A DNA stretch of 64,000 nucleotides from Maribacter litopenaei (GCF_025244665.1 NZ_CP104205.1:2229001-2293000); one strand, 5' to 3'. Shown: positions 41,861 through 53,102, counted from the stretch's first letter. Notes: generated by a model not told the origin, from the sequence alone. Numbers and translations: made by a program.

Positions 41861-42973
41861 TTACTCTACAGGTCCGGGGGCTGGTTTTTTACCACTCTCC
41901 ACCCAGTTTAAAAGACTTTCAAAGGCCATCCGGGTCTCTTACGGGGTAAATTGGCAATGTGCCTGACCATTGGTATAGTAAACCGTCAGGAATTCCGTCT
42001 TCCCCTGATCAATGACCATGTTTTCATAATTGGTGACACCATATGTTGGCGGAATCAATTGATCATATATCGTGTGCATCAACACTACCGGAGTATTGAT
42101 ATTCCCCGTTCTATCATATTTACTGAAAATAACTTCGGGATCTACGGTAGCTGGCAATCGCTCCGCCTTTTGGTTGACTTCCCAATCGTTGGGAAAACCG
42201 GAATACACAGTGTTTGTATTATCAAAAGGGTTTCCACCAGCCTTTTGGGCCAAATCCCGCAATACGTTCTCATTAAAGAAAAGGGAAAAAGGGAGGTCCT
42301 TAAATTTCAGGTCGAATTTCTTGGCAAAAGCGACTCCTAAAACGGAATCCTTTGCAACAATCGCCTTGGTTATTTCCTGGGCCTTGGAGACCATATTTCG
42401 CACATTTTGCGCCTCATAGGGTTTGCTGACATCAAAAATCTCTTTCAATGGGGTAATAACTCCCGGGAACAACCCATTGAAAGTCGCATACATATCGTAT
42501 TCTTTTCTACACTGTAAATATGGCCTACTGGATAAAGGACATAAGGCCAGTCCCCCATCATAGGCATCCCCAAAATTTTCTAGCATGGCCAAGGTAATAC
42601 CCCCGCCCATGGAATGGCCTGCCATGATCGTCTGTTTGGGCTCTCCGTATTTTTCAATAAAATACGCCCGGAGGGCCTCCGTATCATCCACCCCTTGCGC
42701 CAAGGCAAAACCCTGGTAAGCATAATCCGATGCGGCCACTGCAAAACCTTTCTCTAAAAACAGGCTCATTTTATTCTGAAAATCGGGATCCTCGCTTTGT
42801 AGTGGAGAACCCATAAAAGAATACCCATGGGCATACATGACCAAGTTTCCGTTCCAGGGTTCCGGAACAAAAATTTTAAATCCCGCACCGTTCAAATCAC
42901 CCGATTCGGTTTTTACAGACGTCCGGGCCGTAAGGGAGCCAATGACGAAAAAGAATAATAGTAGTTTTTTCAT
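41861..42973 (-). CDS. Secreted alpha/beta hydrolase, in-frame stop probably an error
   Basis: A 370-residue exported hydrolase. MKKLLLFFFVIGSLTA is a signal peptide. VMYAHGYSFMG is the oxyanion region, AGHSMGGGITLAML the nucleophile elbow, and NGQAHCQF near the end holds the likely catalytic His. An in-frame TAA lies right after CQFTP (plus-strand TACGG at 41940-41944). Read as CCAGA, it becomes Pro-Glu and the frame continues ETRMAFESLLNWVESGKKPA to a TAA at 41861, which is the usual C-terminal helix. By context it may be an aryl esterase releasing hydroxycinnamates. Four bases downstream of the amidohydrolase gene. Confidence 0.8.
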
Positions 42974-42977
42974 GGTA

Positions 42978-43853
42978 TTATGAATTTGGTTTTAACCCTA
43001 ACATTTCAATGGCATTTTCCTTTAGGATAAGAGGTTTTACCTCTTCCCTGAATCCAGCCTCCTCAAAATCATTCATCCATCGTTCCGGAGTGATCAAAGG
43101 AAAATCGATCCCAAACAACATTCGTTTTTTTAATAAGGTATTGGCATATTGCACCAGCTGCTTGGGAAAATACTTGGGTAACCACCCACTTAAATCGATA
43201 TACACATTCGGTTTATGCATGGCTACCGACAAAGCCTCATCTTGCCAAGGCCAACTTGGGTGAGCAATGATGACGGGATTATCGGGAAAGTCGATGGCCA
43301 CGTCATCCAAGTGCATCGGATTTGAATATTCCAAGCGGAGTCCGCCACCCCCTTTAACACCGGAACCAAAACCGGAATGCCCGGAATGAAACAACATGGG
43401 TAGTTTATATTCGGCAATGACCTCATACAAATGGTAAGCCATACGGTCGTTGGGATAAAATCCTTGTACCGTGGGATGGAATTTGAATCCCTTTACTCCA
43501 TAATTTTCAATAAGCTCACGCGCCTCCCTGGCACCCATACGGCCCTTATGAGGGTCGATACTGGCGAAGGCCAACATGACATCATCATTTTTTAAGGCAC
43601 ATTCGGCCACCTCAATATTGGGTATCCTTTTTTTGCCTACCTCATGTTCCGAATCAATGGTAAACATGACCAAGGCCATATTTTGGTCCCGATAAAAATC
43701 CGCGGTCTCCTGCATCGTCGGTCTTTTATCGGACTTGAAATACTTGGCAAAAGCCTCATCCAATTCGGGCCTGTAATCATCATGGGGCTGTTGACAGGAT
43801 ACCTCCGCATGGGTATGCACATCAATCGCCCTTATTTTTTCTATGTCAATCAT
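42978..43853 (-). CDS. Amidohydrolase family 2 protein (possible decarboxylase or hydrolase)
   Basis: A 291-residue metal-dependent TIM barrel. The metal motif IDVHTHAEV is at residues 10-18, KGFKFHPTVQGF and MLFHSGHSGFGSG follow, IIAHPSWPW near residue 195, and LFGIDFPLI with the catalytic Asp near residue 255. Relatives include ACMSD, gamma-resorcylate decarboxylase and LigW/LigJ enzymes of aromatic catabolism. Which reaction occurs here cannot be told. Uninterrupted. Confidence 0.8.
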   Translation of the reverse strand: MIDIEKIRAIDVHTHAEVSCQQPHDDYRPELDEAFAKYFKSDKRPTMQETADFYRDQNMALVMFTIDSEHEVGKKRIPNIEVAECALKNDDVMLAFASIDPHKGRMGAREARELIENYGVKGFKFHPTVQGFYPNDRMAYHLYEVIAEYKLPMLFHSGHSGFGSGVKGGGGLRLEYSNPMHLDDVAIDFPDNPVIIAHPSWPWQDEALSVAMHKPNVYIDLSGWLPKYFPKQLVQYANTLLKKRMLFGIDFPLITPERWMNDFEEAGFREEVKPLILKENAIEMLGLKPNS

Positions 43854-43865
43854 TTTGTTTCTGAC

Positions 43866-43922
43866 TATGTCACTTCGACTTAAGTTTACCTTGAGCGTAG
43901 TCGAAAGGCTCAGTGACCTTTA
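43866..43922. repeat. Degenerate inverted repeat
   Basis: CACTTCGACTTAAGTTTACC followed by TTGAGCGTAGTCGAAAGGCT forms a hairpin related to the island's repeat family (variant core TTCGACTACGCTCA). It lies between the amidohydrolase and MFS genes. Confidence 0.6.
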
Positions 43923-43939
43923 CTTTTACTTTTAACTTA

Positions 43940-45238
43940 CTAAGAAATCCTTTTAGAGGATAGGTAAAAAGTAACCACACCTGCCAAGAATGTCGGTACC
44001 GCGAATATCATAAAGGTCGAGGCCATCATAAAGCCCATCCCGATCAACACACCACCCACAGCAGGGCCGATCACACCTCCCAGTCGGCCGATGCCTATCG
44101 CCCATCCCAGTCCCGTGGTCCCTAAAATTGGTAGGATACATTCGCGCCGCTACTGCATACAGCCCTACAAAGCCTCCCTGCAAGGTAAAACCTAATAGAC
44201 CGAATACAAAAAGTAACCAATCCGAACCGATGAACCATCTGAATACCATCATGAGAATTGCTGTCAATATCAAGTACACCGCAATGGTTTTCTTAAGCCC
44301 GAATCGGAGGAAAAATACCCCTGGAGAATGATACCACCCCAGGCCCCAACATTAAATACCGTACCGGCATAAATTGCCAAGGACATGGAAAGTCCCGTGG
44401 TTTCAGCCATTTTGGGTATCCAACTGGTTAAAAAGTACAGACAGCCAAAGGCCTGGAAAAGGGCAATCCATAATTGTATGGTGGAAATTCTAAACTCATC
44501 GTTCAATAACCGTTTCACCGGAATGCCACTAGTTTTGGATTCCCTGGGAGGAAATGCTTCTACGGGCTCAAACCCCATTTTTACTATGGTTTTATTCGCC
44601 TTGGCCAGGCCATTGTTGGGTTGCCTATTAAAATAAAAATCAATGGATTCCGACAGGAATATCAAAATCAAGGGGATGGTCACAAAGGATGCCAGCCCTG
44701 CCAATTTAAACATCATCTGCCATCCACTGGCCGGCACGACCGATGCGGCCACCAGTCCGGATAAAACAGCGCCCACAGGATATCCCGAAATGACAAAGCT
44801 CACCCAAAAATCCCTGGACTTATTAGGAGTGTACTCCGCCGTAAGGGCAGCTGTACTTGCCAACATGCTACCAATTCCAATACCACTGATAAAGCGCAAG
44901 GCAATAAGTTGGGTCACCGTTGTGGTCCAAGCCGTCAACATAATGCTGGTACCCATTAGCAGCGCACTCAAGACAATCATTTTTTTCCGTCCCATTTGAT
45001 CGGCAAACGGGGCCGTAAACAGCGCTCCCAACGTCATTCCCGCCGGACCGGCACTGAACACAATCCCCAGCGCCTCGGGATCAACTTCCCATGATTTGGC
45101 GATGGCCGGTGCGCAATAGGAAATGACCAACACGTCCATTCCATCCAAAATGTTCATTAAGAAACAGACCAAAATGGTCCCATACTGCAATTTGGACATT
45201 GCAGACGAATCAATCAGTTTTTGTATGTTAGATTCCAT
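43940..45238 (-). CDS. MFS transporter, aromatic acid:H+ symporter type, two frameshifts
   Basis: A 432-residue permease after correction, paralogous to the one at 36582. LLNILDGMDVLVISYCAPAI style start, loop motif ADQMGRRKMI, and IGIGSMLASTAALTAEY. The lesions are at plus-strand 44305-44310, where GGACC would restore GYFSDRFGLKKTIAVYLI, and GGTCCCT at 44117-44123, where one extra base in AGGACC hides RTTGLGWAIGIGRLGGVIG. The corrected protein ends SSKRIS. It sits between the feruloyl-CoA synthase and amidohydrolase genes, so ferulate or coumarate uptake is the likely role. Confidence 0.86.
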
Positions 45239-45241
45239 TGG

Positions 45242-47087
45242 TTAGTTTTTGATTTCCAATATTCCAGGGTGCAATTTATCCTCGTAAATCCTCTCCACTA
45301 TAGCACTTCTATGCTTTAAAAAGGAACGCTGGTTTATCGAACCTTTATCGGTTATTTCCCCTTTATCGATACTTAATTCAAAATCGGCAAAAACGGCACG
45401 CTTCACTTTTGTGGAACTGCCCGTGGCCGTTTTGGCAAGTGAATTTAAAAAGTTCTGAAGAAAATCCTTCAGCTCTTGCCGTTTCATTATTTCAGTTAGT
45501 TCTAAAGCGTCCACCTTAGCATCCGAAATCAATTCCTTGCATCGATTTACATCAGGTATCAAAATAGCCCCCGGATAATCCTTATCATGACCCGTAATCA
45601 CGGCATCTCGCACCACCCCGTCACCTTGGGCTATCAGTTTTGCCCGTAAAACACCCACACTTACCCAAGTACCGGAGCTTAATTTAAAATCTTCCGCAAT
45701 CCGACCGTCGAATAACATGCCGGCGTTTGGATCCTTCTCATCTATGAATTTTAAGGCGTCCCCTGTTTTATAAAATCCCTCTTCATCAAAAGCTTTTACT
45801 GTGGCTTCCGGATTTCTCCAATACCCAGGCGTTAGATTGTTCCCTTTAAAACGGGCTTCCAATTTATCCCCGTCGGGCAATAACTTTACCTCCAATCCGG
45901 GGACTGGAACGCCCAGCACTCCCGAAGTACTTCCGTATCTCGGTATTGAACATGGCAGACGGACTTGCCTCCGTCATACCTAATCCGGATGAGATTAAAA
46001 TCTTTTTGCCTGTGGTTTCCAATGCCGGATTTTCCAATCCGTTCCACACATGTTGCGACATACTTGCACCGGCATAGAAAAACATTTTGAGCCTGGAGAA
46101 GAACAATTTTCGTAATTCGGCATCTTTCTTCAAAAAAGGAATCAATTCCTCAAAACCTTTAGGTACATTAAAATAAACCGTTGGGGCCAAGTCCCTTAGG
46201 TTTTTAACGGTCTTGGCGATACCTTGGGGCGTTGGGTTGCCTTCATCGATATACAAGGTACCCCCGTTGTATAGGGTTAAACCAAAATTGTGATTGCCCC
46301 CAAAGGTATGGTTCCAAGGCAACCAATCCATCAATTTCAACCCTCCATCCTTAAAAAATGGAAAAGTCCGGGTAATTTGTTGCCAGTTGGTATTCATGTT
46401 ACCATGGGTATTGATGACCCCCTTGGGCAATCCCGTAGATCCGGATGTAAATAATATCTTGGCTATGGTCTCTGCATTGACCTTCTGATTTCGGCTTTCA
46501 ACCGAATCCATTACCGGTGTCTGCAAAGCCCTTTCAAACGATAAATCCGAACCGCTACCATTGGTTACCGCCAAAACAGGGACATGTTTTGCGGTTGCCT
46601 CCAAGGCTCCCTGAAATATTGATGTATCATCCACAAAAATTAGACCTGGGGTCAATATGGAAATGCAATGGAATAGCTTCTCATATTTATCCGATTTTAA
46701 ACTATACGCCGGACTGATGGGCGCATATGGAATCCCCACATGCATGGCGGCCAGGGCCAATAATCCGTGCTCCAATCCATTTCCGGACAGGATGGCGATG
46801 GGTTTTTCTTCGGAAACATCACACTCCAATAAAAACTGTGCTAGATGCTGCACCTTTTCCCATACCTCCGCGTAGGTCATTTTCAGCCATTCCCCATCCG
46901 AACCTCTTTGGGCCAAGAATACGGTATCAGGTGTTTGTTGTGTCCAGTACCGAAGGCTATCGGTAACCCTATCAGGACAAGATTCCAAGGGTATATTGGA
47001 TTTTAAATAGATGACCCCATTTTCATCTACTCTTTTTTGGATGTCAATGGGTATGGTGGGCACTTCCAAATAATTCATTTCCTCCAT
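45242..47087 (-). CDS. fcs: Feruloyl-CoA synthase, one frameshift
   Basis: An AMP-forming acyl-CoA synthetase of 614 residues after correction. The AMP-binding signature is ILFTSGSTGLPKGVINTHGN. The block MDWLPWNHTFGGNHNFGLTL plus GGTLYIDEGNPTP is characteristic of the feruloyl-CoA synthase group. SSGLGMTEASPSAMF is motif A5. TCTCGG on the plus strand at 45938-45943 fits TCTGG and restores FNTRYGSTSGVLGVPVPG. It activates ferulate or p-coumarate for side-chain removal. It starts 25 bases after the DUF3237 gene and precedes the MFS gene by 3 bases. Confidence 0.88.
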
Positions 47088-47112
47088 CGCTAGGGTGCTC
47101 TTGGACCTGGTT

Positions 47113-47646
47113 CTAGTTTACTTGATAAAAACGAATGATAACGGCATCGGCCAAACGGGCTCCGCTGGCCACTGCAATGACCTTATTAAGCCACTTGTAT
47201 TTTTCATGGGACGTTTCAAAGGTGGCCGCCGTTCGCATATAATATTCACTTGGGTGCACATTTTCCCCATTTTTCATACGTTCCAGCACCTCCGGTGACG
47301 CATGCCGCACCCCTTTGTTCACGATATAAATGAGCGCCCCATCGTCGGTTTGAAGGGTATATTGAGCGACTAAATCTGCCGTGCCATCCTCACGTACCGT
47401 TTGCCAGTCGGCACCACCACTCAGGATTTTTCCCTTTAACCTAGGGCCTTCAAAGGTACCCCCCACAATATTGATGATACGTCGGTTGCCGTAGGTAGTA
47501 ACACCCAATTCTTGGGCCGGTTCCAGGAGGACGTTCTCCTCAAAAAGAAATTCCAAGGTGGGTTCAGGCACCCTGGATTGGGCATTTACTTGTGCCCATG
47601 TCCCCATGACTACTGCTATCAAAAAAACACGTATTCCCGTTTTCAT
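47113..47646 (-). CDS. DUF3237 family protein with signal peptide
   Basis: A 177-residue exported protein (MKTGIRVFLIAVVMGTWAQV, cleavage near NAQ). The family pattern is visible: NIVGGTFEGPRLKGKILSGG and ADLVAQYTLQTDDGALIYIVNKG, then YYMRTAATFETSHEKYKWLN. DUF3237 proteins have a lipocalin-like barrel and unknown function, though they often occur beside aromatic or steroid catabolism genes. Being inserted between the ECH and FCS genes suggests a role in handling hydroxycinnamates outside the cytoplasm. Uninterrupted. Confidence 0.85.
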   Translation of the reverse strand: MKTGIRVFLIAVVMGTWAQVNAQSRVPEPTLEFLFEENVLLEPAQELGVTTYGNRRIINIVGGTFEGPRLKGKILSGGADWQTVREDGTADLVAQYTLQTDDGALIYIVNKGVRHASPEVLERMKNGENVHPSEYYMRTAATFETSHEKYKWLNKVIAVASGARLADAVIIRFYQVN

Positions 47647-47663
47647 GTTCGTATGCTTATTAA

Positions 47664-48444
47664 TTATTTTTCCCCTACTTTTTTTGCGCGGCCTTCCAAA
47701 AAGTCACGTAAACGTTGTTTTGCCTCCGGTGCATCTTGCGCTATAGCACCGGCCATTGATTCCATCATAAGACCCACATCATGTCCCCCATCCACAATTC
47801 TTGGGAGGATGTTGGTAAGGGCAAAGTTGGTCATTGGAGCGTTTTGGCTGACTTTTTCTGCTAATTCTTCAGCTTTTTCCATACCCTTACCGGTTTCCTC
47901 CAAATACTGTGACAATCCTATTTGGTAGCCTTCTTCGGCCATGTAAACGCGTCCGGTCAACATCATATCGGTCATACGTGAAACACCAATCAATTTTGGC
48001 AACCGTACAGAACCACCTCCACCCACAAAAATGCCTCGCTGTCCCTCCTGGTAACGCATAAAAAGTGGTCTCTTCAGCTATTCTAATATGGCAGGAACTT
48101 GCCAATTCCAATCCCCCACCCACACAGGCTCCGTGCAGTAAGGCAATAACAGGTACACTGCTAAACTGTACCTTATCCATGGCGCTGTGCCATTTCCTTG
48201 AATGCAACATACCCTCAATGGCGGTGCTCTCTTTGAGATCTGAAAGGTCCAATCCCGCACAAAAGTGTTTTCCCTCTCCATAGATCAAAATACACTTGGC
48301 CTCTTTGGGAATATTGGAAAATATCTCCTCAATCTCGACAATGGTTTCCGTGTTTACAGCATTTCGTTTCTCCGGACGATTAAGTCCTACGTAAAACACC
48401 TTGCCCTTAAGTTCCGTCTTTATATTTTTATACTGTTTTGTCAT
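47664..48444 (-). CDS. Enoyl-CoA hydratase/aldolase family (feruloyl-CoA hydratase-lyase candidate), one frameshift
   Basis: A crotonase-fold enzyme of 259 residues after correction. VGLNRPEKRNAVNTETIVEI is the usual start, GEGKHFCAGLDLSDL and LLHGACVGGGLELASSC form the oxyanion hole and active site. Plus-strand TCCTGG at 48046-48051 carries one extra base against TCTGG; correction gives FYALPEGQRGIFVGGGGSVR. Feruloyl-CoA hydratase-lyases convert feruloyl-CoA to vanillin; a plain beta-oxidation hydratase is the alternative, and the SDR and acyl-CoA dehydrogenase next door support that second reading. Confidence 0.82.
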
Positions 48445-48453
48445 CTATCCTTA

Positions 48454-49221
48454 TTATTTAGCGGTCATTCGTATGGCCCCATCCAAGCGGATGACTTCCC
48501 CGTTTAACATTTGATTTTCAATGATTTGTTTCGCCAAGGAGGCGTATTCCTGCGGTCTTCCCAACCTTGATGGGAAGGGGATTTGTTGTCCAAGGGACTC
48601 TTTCGCATCTTCCGGCAACTCCTGCAACATTGGAGTTTTAAAGATACCTGGTGCAATGGTCATCACCCGAATTCCAAACCGGGCAAACTCCCGAGCGATG
48701 GGCAGCGTCATTGCTACGATACCTCCTTTAGAAGCCGAGTAGGCCGCTTGTCCTATTTGTCCGTCATAGGCCGCCACGGAGGCCGTATTTATGATGACCC
48801 CACGTTCCCCGCTTTCCCCAGGTTCGTTTTTCTGTATTTCGTTGGCAGCCAATCGCAATATGTTAAACGTTCCTATCAGATTGACTTCGATTACCTTTGA
48901 AAAACTGTTCAGTTCATGGAGGCCTTCCCTTCCTAAAACACGTTGCGCGGGTTCAATGCCAGCACAGCTGATAGCTCCATGGAGCGCGCCGAATTTTTGA
49001 ATACCTTCTGCTAAAGCACTAATCACGCTTTCTTCATTGGTTACATTGACTTTTTTAAAGTATGCCGAAGGACCCAATTCCTTTACCAGTTGCTGACCTT
49101 CCGTCTCCTTAAGATCCAAAAGAATGACGTTGCCTTGATTTTCAATTATCATCCGGGCAACCGCCGCTCCCAAACCCGAGGCACCACCACTGATTAAAAA
49201 TGTTTTATCCTTTATCTCCAT
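48454..49221 (-). CDS. SDR family 3-hydroxyacyl-CoA dehydrogenase (HSD17B10-like)
   Basis: A 255-residue short-chain dehydrogenase. The cofactor motif is [17 protein letters not shown] at residues 8-24, the acidic strand end LLDLKE, the NAG-equivalent SCAGIEPA, and the catalytic Ser/Tyr/Lys in [23 protein letters not shown]. It resembles type II 3-hydroxyacyl-CoA dehydrogenases with the [13 protein letters not shown]-like loop. Together with the hydratase (9 bases downstream) and the acyl-CoA dehydrogenase it can run beta-oxidation of a phenylpropanoid CoA ester. Confidence 0.88.
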   Translation of the reverse strand: MEIKDKTFLISGGASGLGAAVARMIIENQGNVILLDLKETEGQQLVKELGPSAYFKKVNVTNEESVISALAEGIQKFGALHGAISCAGIEPAQRVLGREGLHELNSFSKVIEVNLIGTFNILRLAANEIQKNEPGESGERGVIINTASVAAYDGQIGQAAYSASKGGIVAMTLPIAREFARFGIRVMTIAPGIFKTPMLQELPEDAKESLGQQIPFPSRLGRPQEYASLAKQIIENQMLNGEVIRLDGAIRMTAK

Positions 49222-49438
49222 GTAATTTTATTGACAAAAAATTGTTTGGCCAAAATATGCGAAAAGCATATCTAAATATAGTTTTTATCAATTTTCAACG
49301 CTAAAATTTATCTATTAATTTATAATTGTAAATTCTGTTTGACTAATCGATAAATTTTTACCATAAAAATTGATGTAAAGTAAAACAAAGAAAGGCTTTT
49401 ATTTTAGCTAAAATCGATTCAATTTTATGCAAATTCAA

Positions 49439-50350
49439 TCAATCTGAAATTTTTCGATAATCCCCCGGGGTCATTCCAGTATGGGATTTAAAGAATCGGG
49501 TAAAATCACTTTGATCCACTTTACCCACGTTAAATGCTATTTCAGCTATGGACAGATCCGTTTGCCGTAGCAGCACCTTGGACTCTAAAATCCGCATGTT
49601 GGCTAACAAGGAATGTGCGGATTTTCCCGTGACCGACTTTACACATTTATGCAAATGGTTTTTGGAAATCGATAAATAATCGGCGAACTCCGCCACTGTT
49701 TTCTTATCACGAATAAAGCGCTGTAAGGCATCCTTATACTGTTCGGTAATGCGAAGTGCCGCGTTATTTGGGTTAGATTCTAATTCCAATACATCTGTCT
49801 GCTTGTTTACTTCTTTCAATAGGGTGGCTAAGTACATGGGTATCAAATCGAACCGATTCGCATCCCCTAGCATATATTCATGCTCCAAAATCTTCAAAAG
49901 GTTGGGAAGGGTACCCATGTCCTTAATCTTTACCAAAGGGGCGGCATTGAACCTAAAAAAGGGAAAATCCTTCTCCAGGTTGATCTTTAATATCCCCTCT
50001 TGAAAAATGGCGGAATTAAAATGACAATAATATCCGTCGGCATCGGCACTCACATATTCCAAAGAGGTTATTTGATCTGCAGGAAGAAAGTAAAAATGAC
50101 CGGGCAGGATTTCATACCTATTCAATCCTTTGCTCCTAATGGCCTTTCCTTGGGTCAAAAAAATAAAAAAATTGACCGTCCTTCGATGCGGCAATACCGG
50201 TATCTTCAGGTGCTTGGCATACTGTGCGATTTTGGTTATGTGGAATTTATGATACGACGGATAATTGGGCGGCTTCCAACCTTGAAAAAGAAATTCATCA
50301 AATTGGGAGGTAGTTAAACTGGGTATTTTGAAGTCCTTTTCGCCCGCCAT
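49439..50350 (-). CDS. AraC family regulator of the hydroxycinnamate genes
   Basis: A 303-residue regulator. The N-terminal cupin-like part has RRTVNFFIFLTQGKAIRSKG and GHFYFLPADQITSLE. The C-terminal helix-turn-helix has KTVAEFADYLSISKNHLHKCV and SIAEIAFNVGKVDQSDFTRFF, ending GMTPGDYRKISD. Uninterrupted. It begins 3 bases after the acyl-CoA dehydrogenase stop, while a 217-base AT-rich gap (49222-49438) separates it from the SDR gene and may hold its operator. Confidence 0.88.
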   Translation of the reverse strand: MAGEKDFKIPSLTTSQFDEFLFQGWKPPNYPSYHKFHITKIAQYAKHLKIPVLPHRRTVNFFIFLTQGKAIRSKGLNRYEILPGHFYFLPADQITSLEYVSADADGYYCHFNSAIFQEGILKINLEKDFPFFRFNAAPLVKIKDMGTLPNLLKILEHEYMLGDANRFDLIPMYLATLLKEVNKQTDVLELESNPNNAALRITEQYKDALQRFIRDKKTVAEFADYLSISKNHLHKCVKSVTGKSAHSLLANMRILESKVLLRQTDLSIAEIAFNVGKVDQSDFTRFFKSHTGMTPGDYRKISD

Positions 50351-50353
50351 CCG

Positions 50354-52135
50354 CTACAATAAAATTTCTGTATCGTCCTTCTTCATTGTAGTTTTGGTCA
50401 TACTCAACAGGCGCTCCTGCAACCCTTTTAACTGTGGAATTTCATATTCGAAAAAATGCTGCATTGTACTAATCTTAGACTTTAAAAAGTCCGAGTTAGG
50501 CTCACTTTGAAGTTTTTCATGAGCCGTGATTCCTTGCTTTATCCATTGCCATGCCACATTTAGGATCCCAAAAACTCCATATACAAATTGGCATCGGCGA
50601 GGTATACCTCTGCCGAATGTTCTTTTGTCAACTCTGCCAAATGCTGTGTAATCTCAAATAAATTATCAATTTCCAAGGACAATCTAGCGGCATAAGTTGC
50701 CAATTCCTCAAGTTCATGGGCGCGTCCAATATCCAGCATTACCTCTTTGCACCAAAGCTCCAAGCTCTTCCCTTGATCCTTCAAGACTTGTCTTCCTAAC
50801 AATCCTAACGAATGAATTCCAGTGGTACCTTCGTAAATAGGTAAAATACGTACATCCCTCGCCAATTGTTCCAACGGAAAATCCGAAGTATATCCGTAAC
50901 CTCCAAATACCTGCAAGGCTTGGTTTACACTGGTGACCCCGTGTTCCGCTCCATAGGTTTTGGCGACGGGGGTCAATAAACGCAACAATCGGGTATACTT
51001 TTCCACTTCGCTGCTTTCCGAACTATGTTTTTGCATATCCAAATACAGATAGCATTGAAGTATAAAGGCCAAAGTTCCTTCTATAAATGCTTTTTGGGAT
51101 AAGAGCATCCGTCGTACGTCCGGGTGGTTGATGACGGCCACGGATTCAGAGGCATCCTTGGATTCGTCCGGATGCCTTCCCTGCTTTCGTTCGTTGGCAT
51201 ACCTCAACGCATGGTAATAGGCCGAGGAGGCGATTCCCGCCCCCATGGAACCCACACTAAGCCTGGCATTGTCCATCATCAGGAACATATGTGACAGCCC
51301 TTTGTGGGCCTCCCCTACAAGATAGCCCGTACAAGAATCGTTTGCGCCGAATTCCAAATGCATGGCGGGGGTAGCCTTCTGCCCCATTTTATGATAAATT
51401 CCTATGGAGCTCACATCGTTATACTGACCATCGTCCGAAGTAGTCGGTACCAAAAACAAGGAGATACCTTTAGTTCCTTGGGGAGCACCTTCAATCCTTG
51501 CCAAAACTAGGTGTAAAATATTCTCCGTAACATCATGGTGGCCGGCAGAAATGAATATTTTACGCGCCCTTGATGTAATAGCTTCCATCGGATTTTGGAA
51601 TGGCCTTGGTAGTGATATTCGCCAAAGAACTTCCGGATTCCGTTTCCGTCAAGCACATGGTTCCCAACCAATTGCCTGATAATATTTCGGGAAGGTATTT
51701 TTTCTTTTGCAGCTCTGTACCAAAAGCGGCAATGACATTGGCCACACCCTTCGCCAAATCGGTATACATAATGTAGCTGTTTGACTTGGTGCATAGCATA
51801 AAATCTACGGCAGCGACAATGGTTTTGGGAATCTGAAACCCACCCAAATCTTCCGATAAGGCTCCACCCACAAAACCGGCTTCGGCATAGCTTTTTACAA
51901 AATTGTGGATGGACGGATGGACCTTCACCTTTCCATCTACCAACTCGGGTTCATTTCTGTCGGATGCGATGATATCCTCCGGGTTGATTCTATCGGCAAG
52001 GTCCGTTGCCGAATCCAAAATCATTTGGAGGCCTTCAGTGTCATACTCCTTGAAAAAAGGTAGGGAATTCAAAGTTTGAACGGAGAGGACATCGAACAAT
52101 ATAAAATCCAAATTTTCCCTTGAAAATGATTTCAT
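50354..52135 (-). CDS. Acyl-CoA dehydrogenase (long form with C-terminal extension), two frameshifts
   Basis: A 593-residue flavoenzyme after correction. The N-terminal part has AEAGFVGGALSEDLGGF and LGTMCLTETESGSSLANI, the FAD-binding middle strand. The middle part has RLSVGSMGAGIASSAYYHAL and QVFGGYGYTSDFPLEQLARD with ILPIYEGTTGIHSL. The tail MAWQWIKQGITAHEKLQ is a known C-terminal extension. The lesions are plus-strand TACGCG at 51561-51566, where CCAGA restores YIKGQKIFISAGHHD, and GGATCC at 50563-50568, where GGTCC restores EFFGVLNVAWQW. The substrate is probably an aryl-propionyl-CoA, inferred from the FCS/ECH/SDR neighbours. Confidence 0.87.
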
Positions 52136-52144
52136 AGTCTCTTT

Positions 52145-52513
52145 TTATTTAGCGAGTTTGGGATTCGGGTAATTATCGGACTGGTCTTCGGCCGTATTAT
52201 CCATACATACAAAATCCTTTTCCAATAATAGACACAAAGTAATGCCGTTTGAAGTTTTAATCTCCGGACTAAACCCCACCACATCGTTCTTTGGCCAGGC
52301 TGCACTTTTATCTCGGTTAAAGTACATGGTAATGGTATCGGCCGAAAAATCCACATCCAATTCCTGCGTACCATTATCCGCCTTAATGGCGTAAGCAAAA
52401 GTCCGGTGGGGGAATTCTGTTTCTTCCCTGTAGTATCCGGTTTCCGCCAAGGTCTCCACTTCACTTTTCGTAAGACGGTAGCGTATGGAATTTCCTTTGA
52501 TTCTTATTTTCAT
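52145..52513 (-). CDS. Conserved hypothetical protein, DUF7009-like
   Basis: A 122-residue cytoplasmic protein starting MKIRIKGNSIRYRLTKSEVE. I recognise the type from Bacteroidetes but know no function. It has alternating beta strands (ELDVDFSADTITMYFN, NGITLCLLLEKDFVCMD). The longest frame extends to 52558 but overlaps the upstream gene; the ATG at 52513 is the better start. It lies 5 bases after the siroheme gene and 9 bases before the acyl-CoA dehydrogenase gene. Confidence 0.6.
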   Translation of the reverse strand: MKIRIKGNSIRYRLTKSEVETLAETGYYREETEFPHRTFAYAIKADNGTQELDVDFSADTITMYFNRDKSAAWPKNDVVGFSPEIKTSNGITLCLLLEKDFVCMDNTAEDQSDNYPNPKLAK

Positions 52514-52517
52514 GTGT

Positions 52518-53102
52518 TCATTTATTCTTCTTTTCAACCAAGCCCTTGGTGAATTCATTTAAGGTCTCTACTTTTTCTTCAAAATCCCCTTTGATGGTCT
52601 TTCTGAATTCATTCAGGTTTTTGACCAGATCATCTATATTTTCCGGAATAACATCCTCAAAAAACTGTCGGAGTCTTTTGGCGGTCGTGGGTGATTTTCC
52701 ATTGGTAGAAATGGCCACCTTCACATTGCCCTTGGTCACGATTCCTCCCATATAAAAGTCACAAAAAGGAGGGTTATCCGCCACGTTCACCAAGATACTG
52801 CGCTCCCTACAATCTTGATATACCTGCTCGTTTACCTCAACCTGATCCGTTGTGGCAACGACCATATGTTTCCCTTCCAAATAGCTGGGATTATAATAGC
52901 CGGAATGCATGATCACTTGGGCTTGTTGCGCCAATTTTACAGTCTCCTCCCGAAACATGGGTGAGACCATTTCCACTTGTGCATTGGGACTTGATTTCAG
53001 CAAAAACGTCAACTTTTCCAAAGCCACATTGCCCCCGCCCACAATCAATATTTTTAGATTGGAAACCTTTAAAAAAATAGGGTATAATTCGTTTCGTTCC
53101 AT
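52518..53102 (-). CDS. Precorrin-2 dehydrogenase / siroheme synthase N-terminal type (Met8/CysG-N)
   Basis: A 194-residue single-domain protein. NELYPIFLKVSNLKILIVGG and GGNVALEKLTFLLKSS form the NAD site; VVATTDQVEVNEQVY and NVADNPPFCDFYMGGIV with GNVKVAISTNGKSPTTAKRLR are the family core. It oxidises precorrin-2 to sirohydrochlorin and may insert iron. Siroheme serves nitrite and sulfite reductases, neither of which is in the window. The fused methyltransferase domain of CysG is absent. Confidence 0.87.
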   Translation of the reverse strand: MERNELYPIFLKVSNLKILIVGGGNVALEKLTFLLKSSPNAQVEMVSPMFREETVKLAQQAQVIMHSGYYNPSYLEGKHMVVATTDQVEVNEQVYQDCRERSILVNVADNPPFCDFYMGGIVTKGNVKVAISTNGKSPTTAKRLRQFFEDVIPENIDDLVKNLNEFRKTIKGDFEEKVETLNEFTKGLVEKKNK

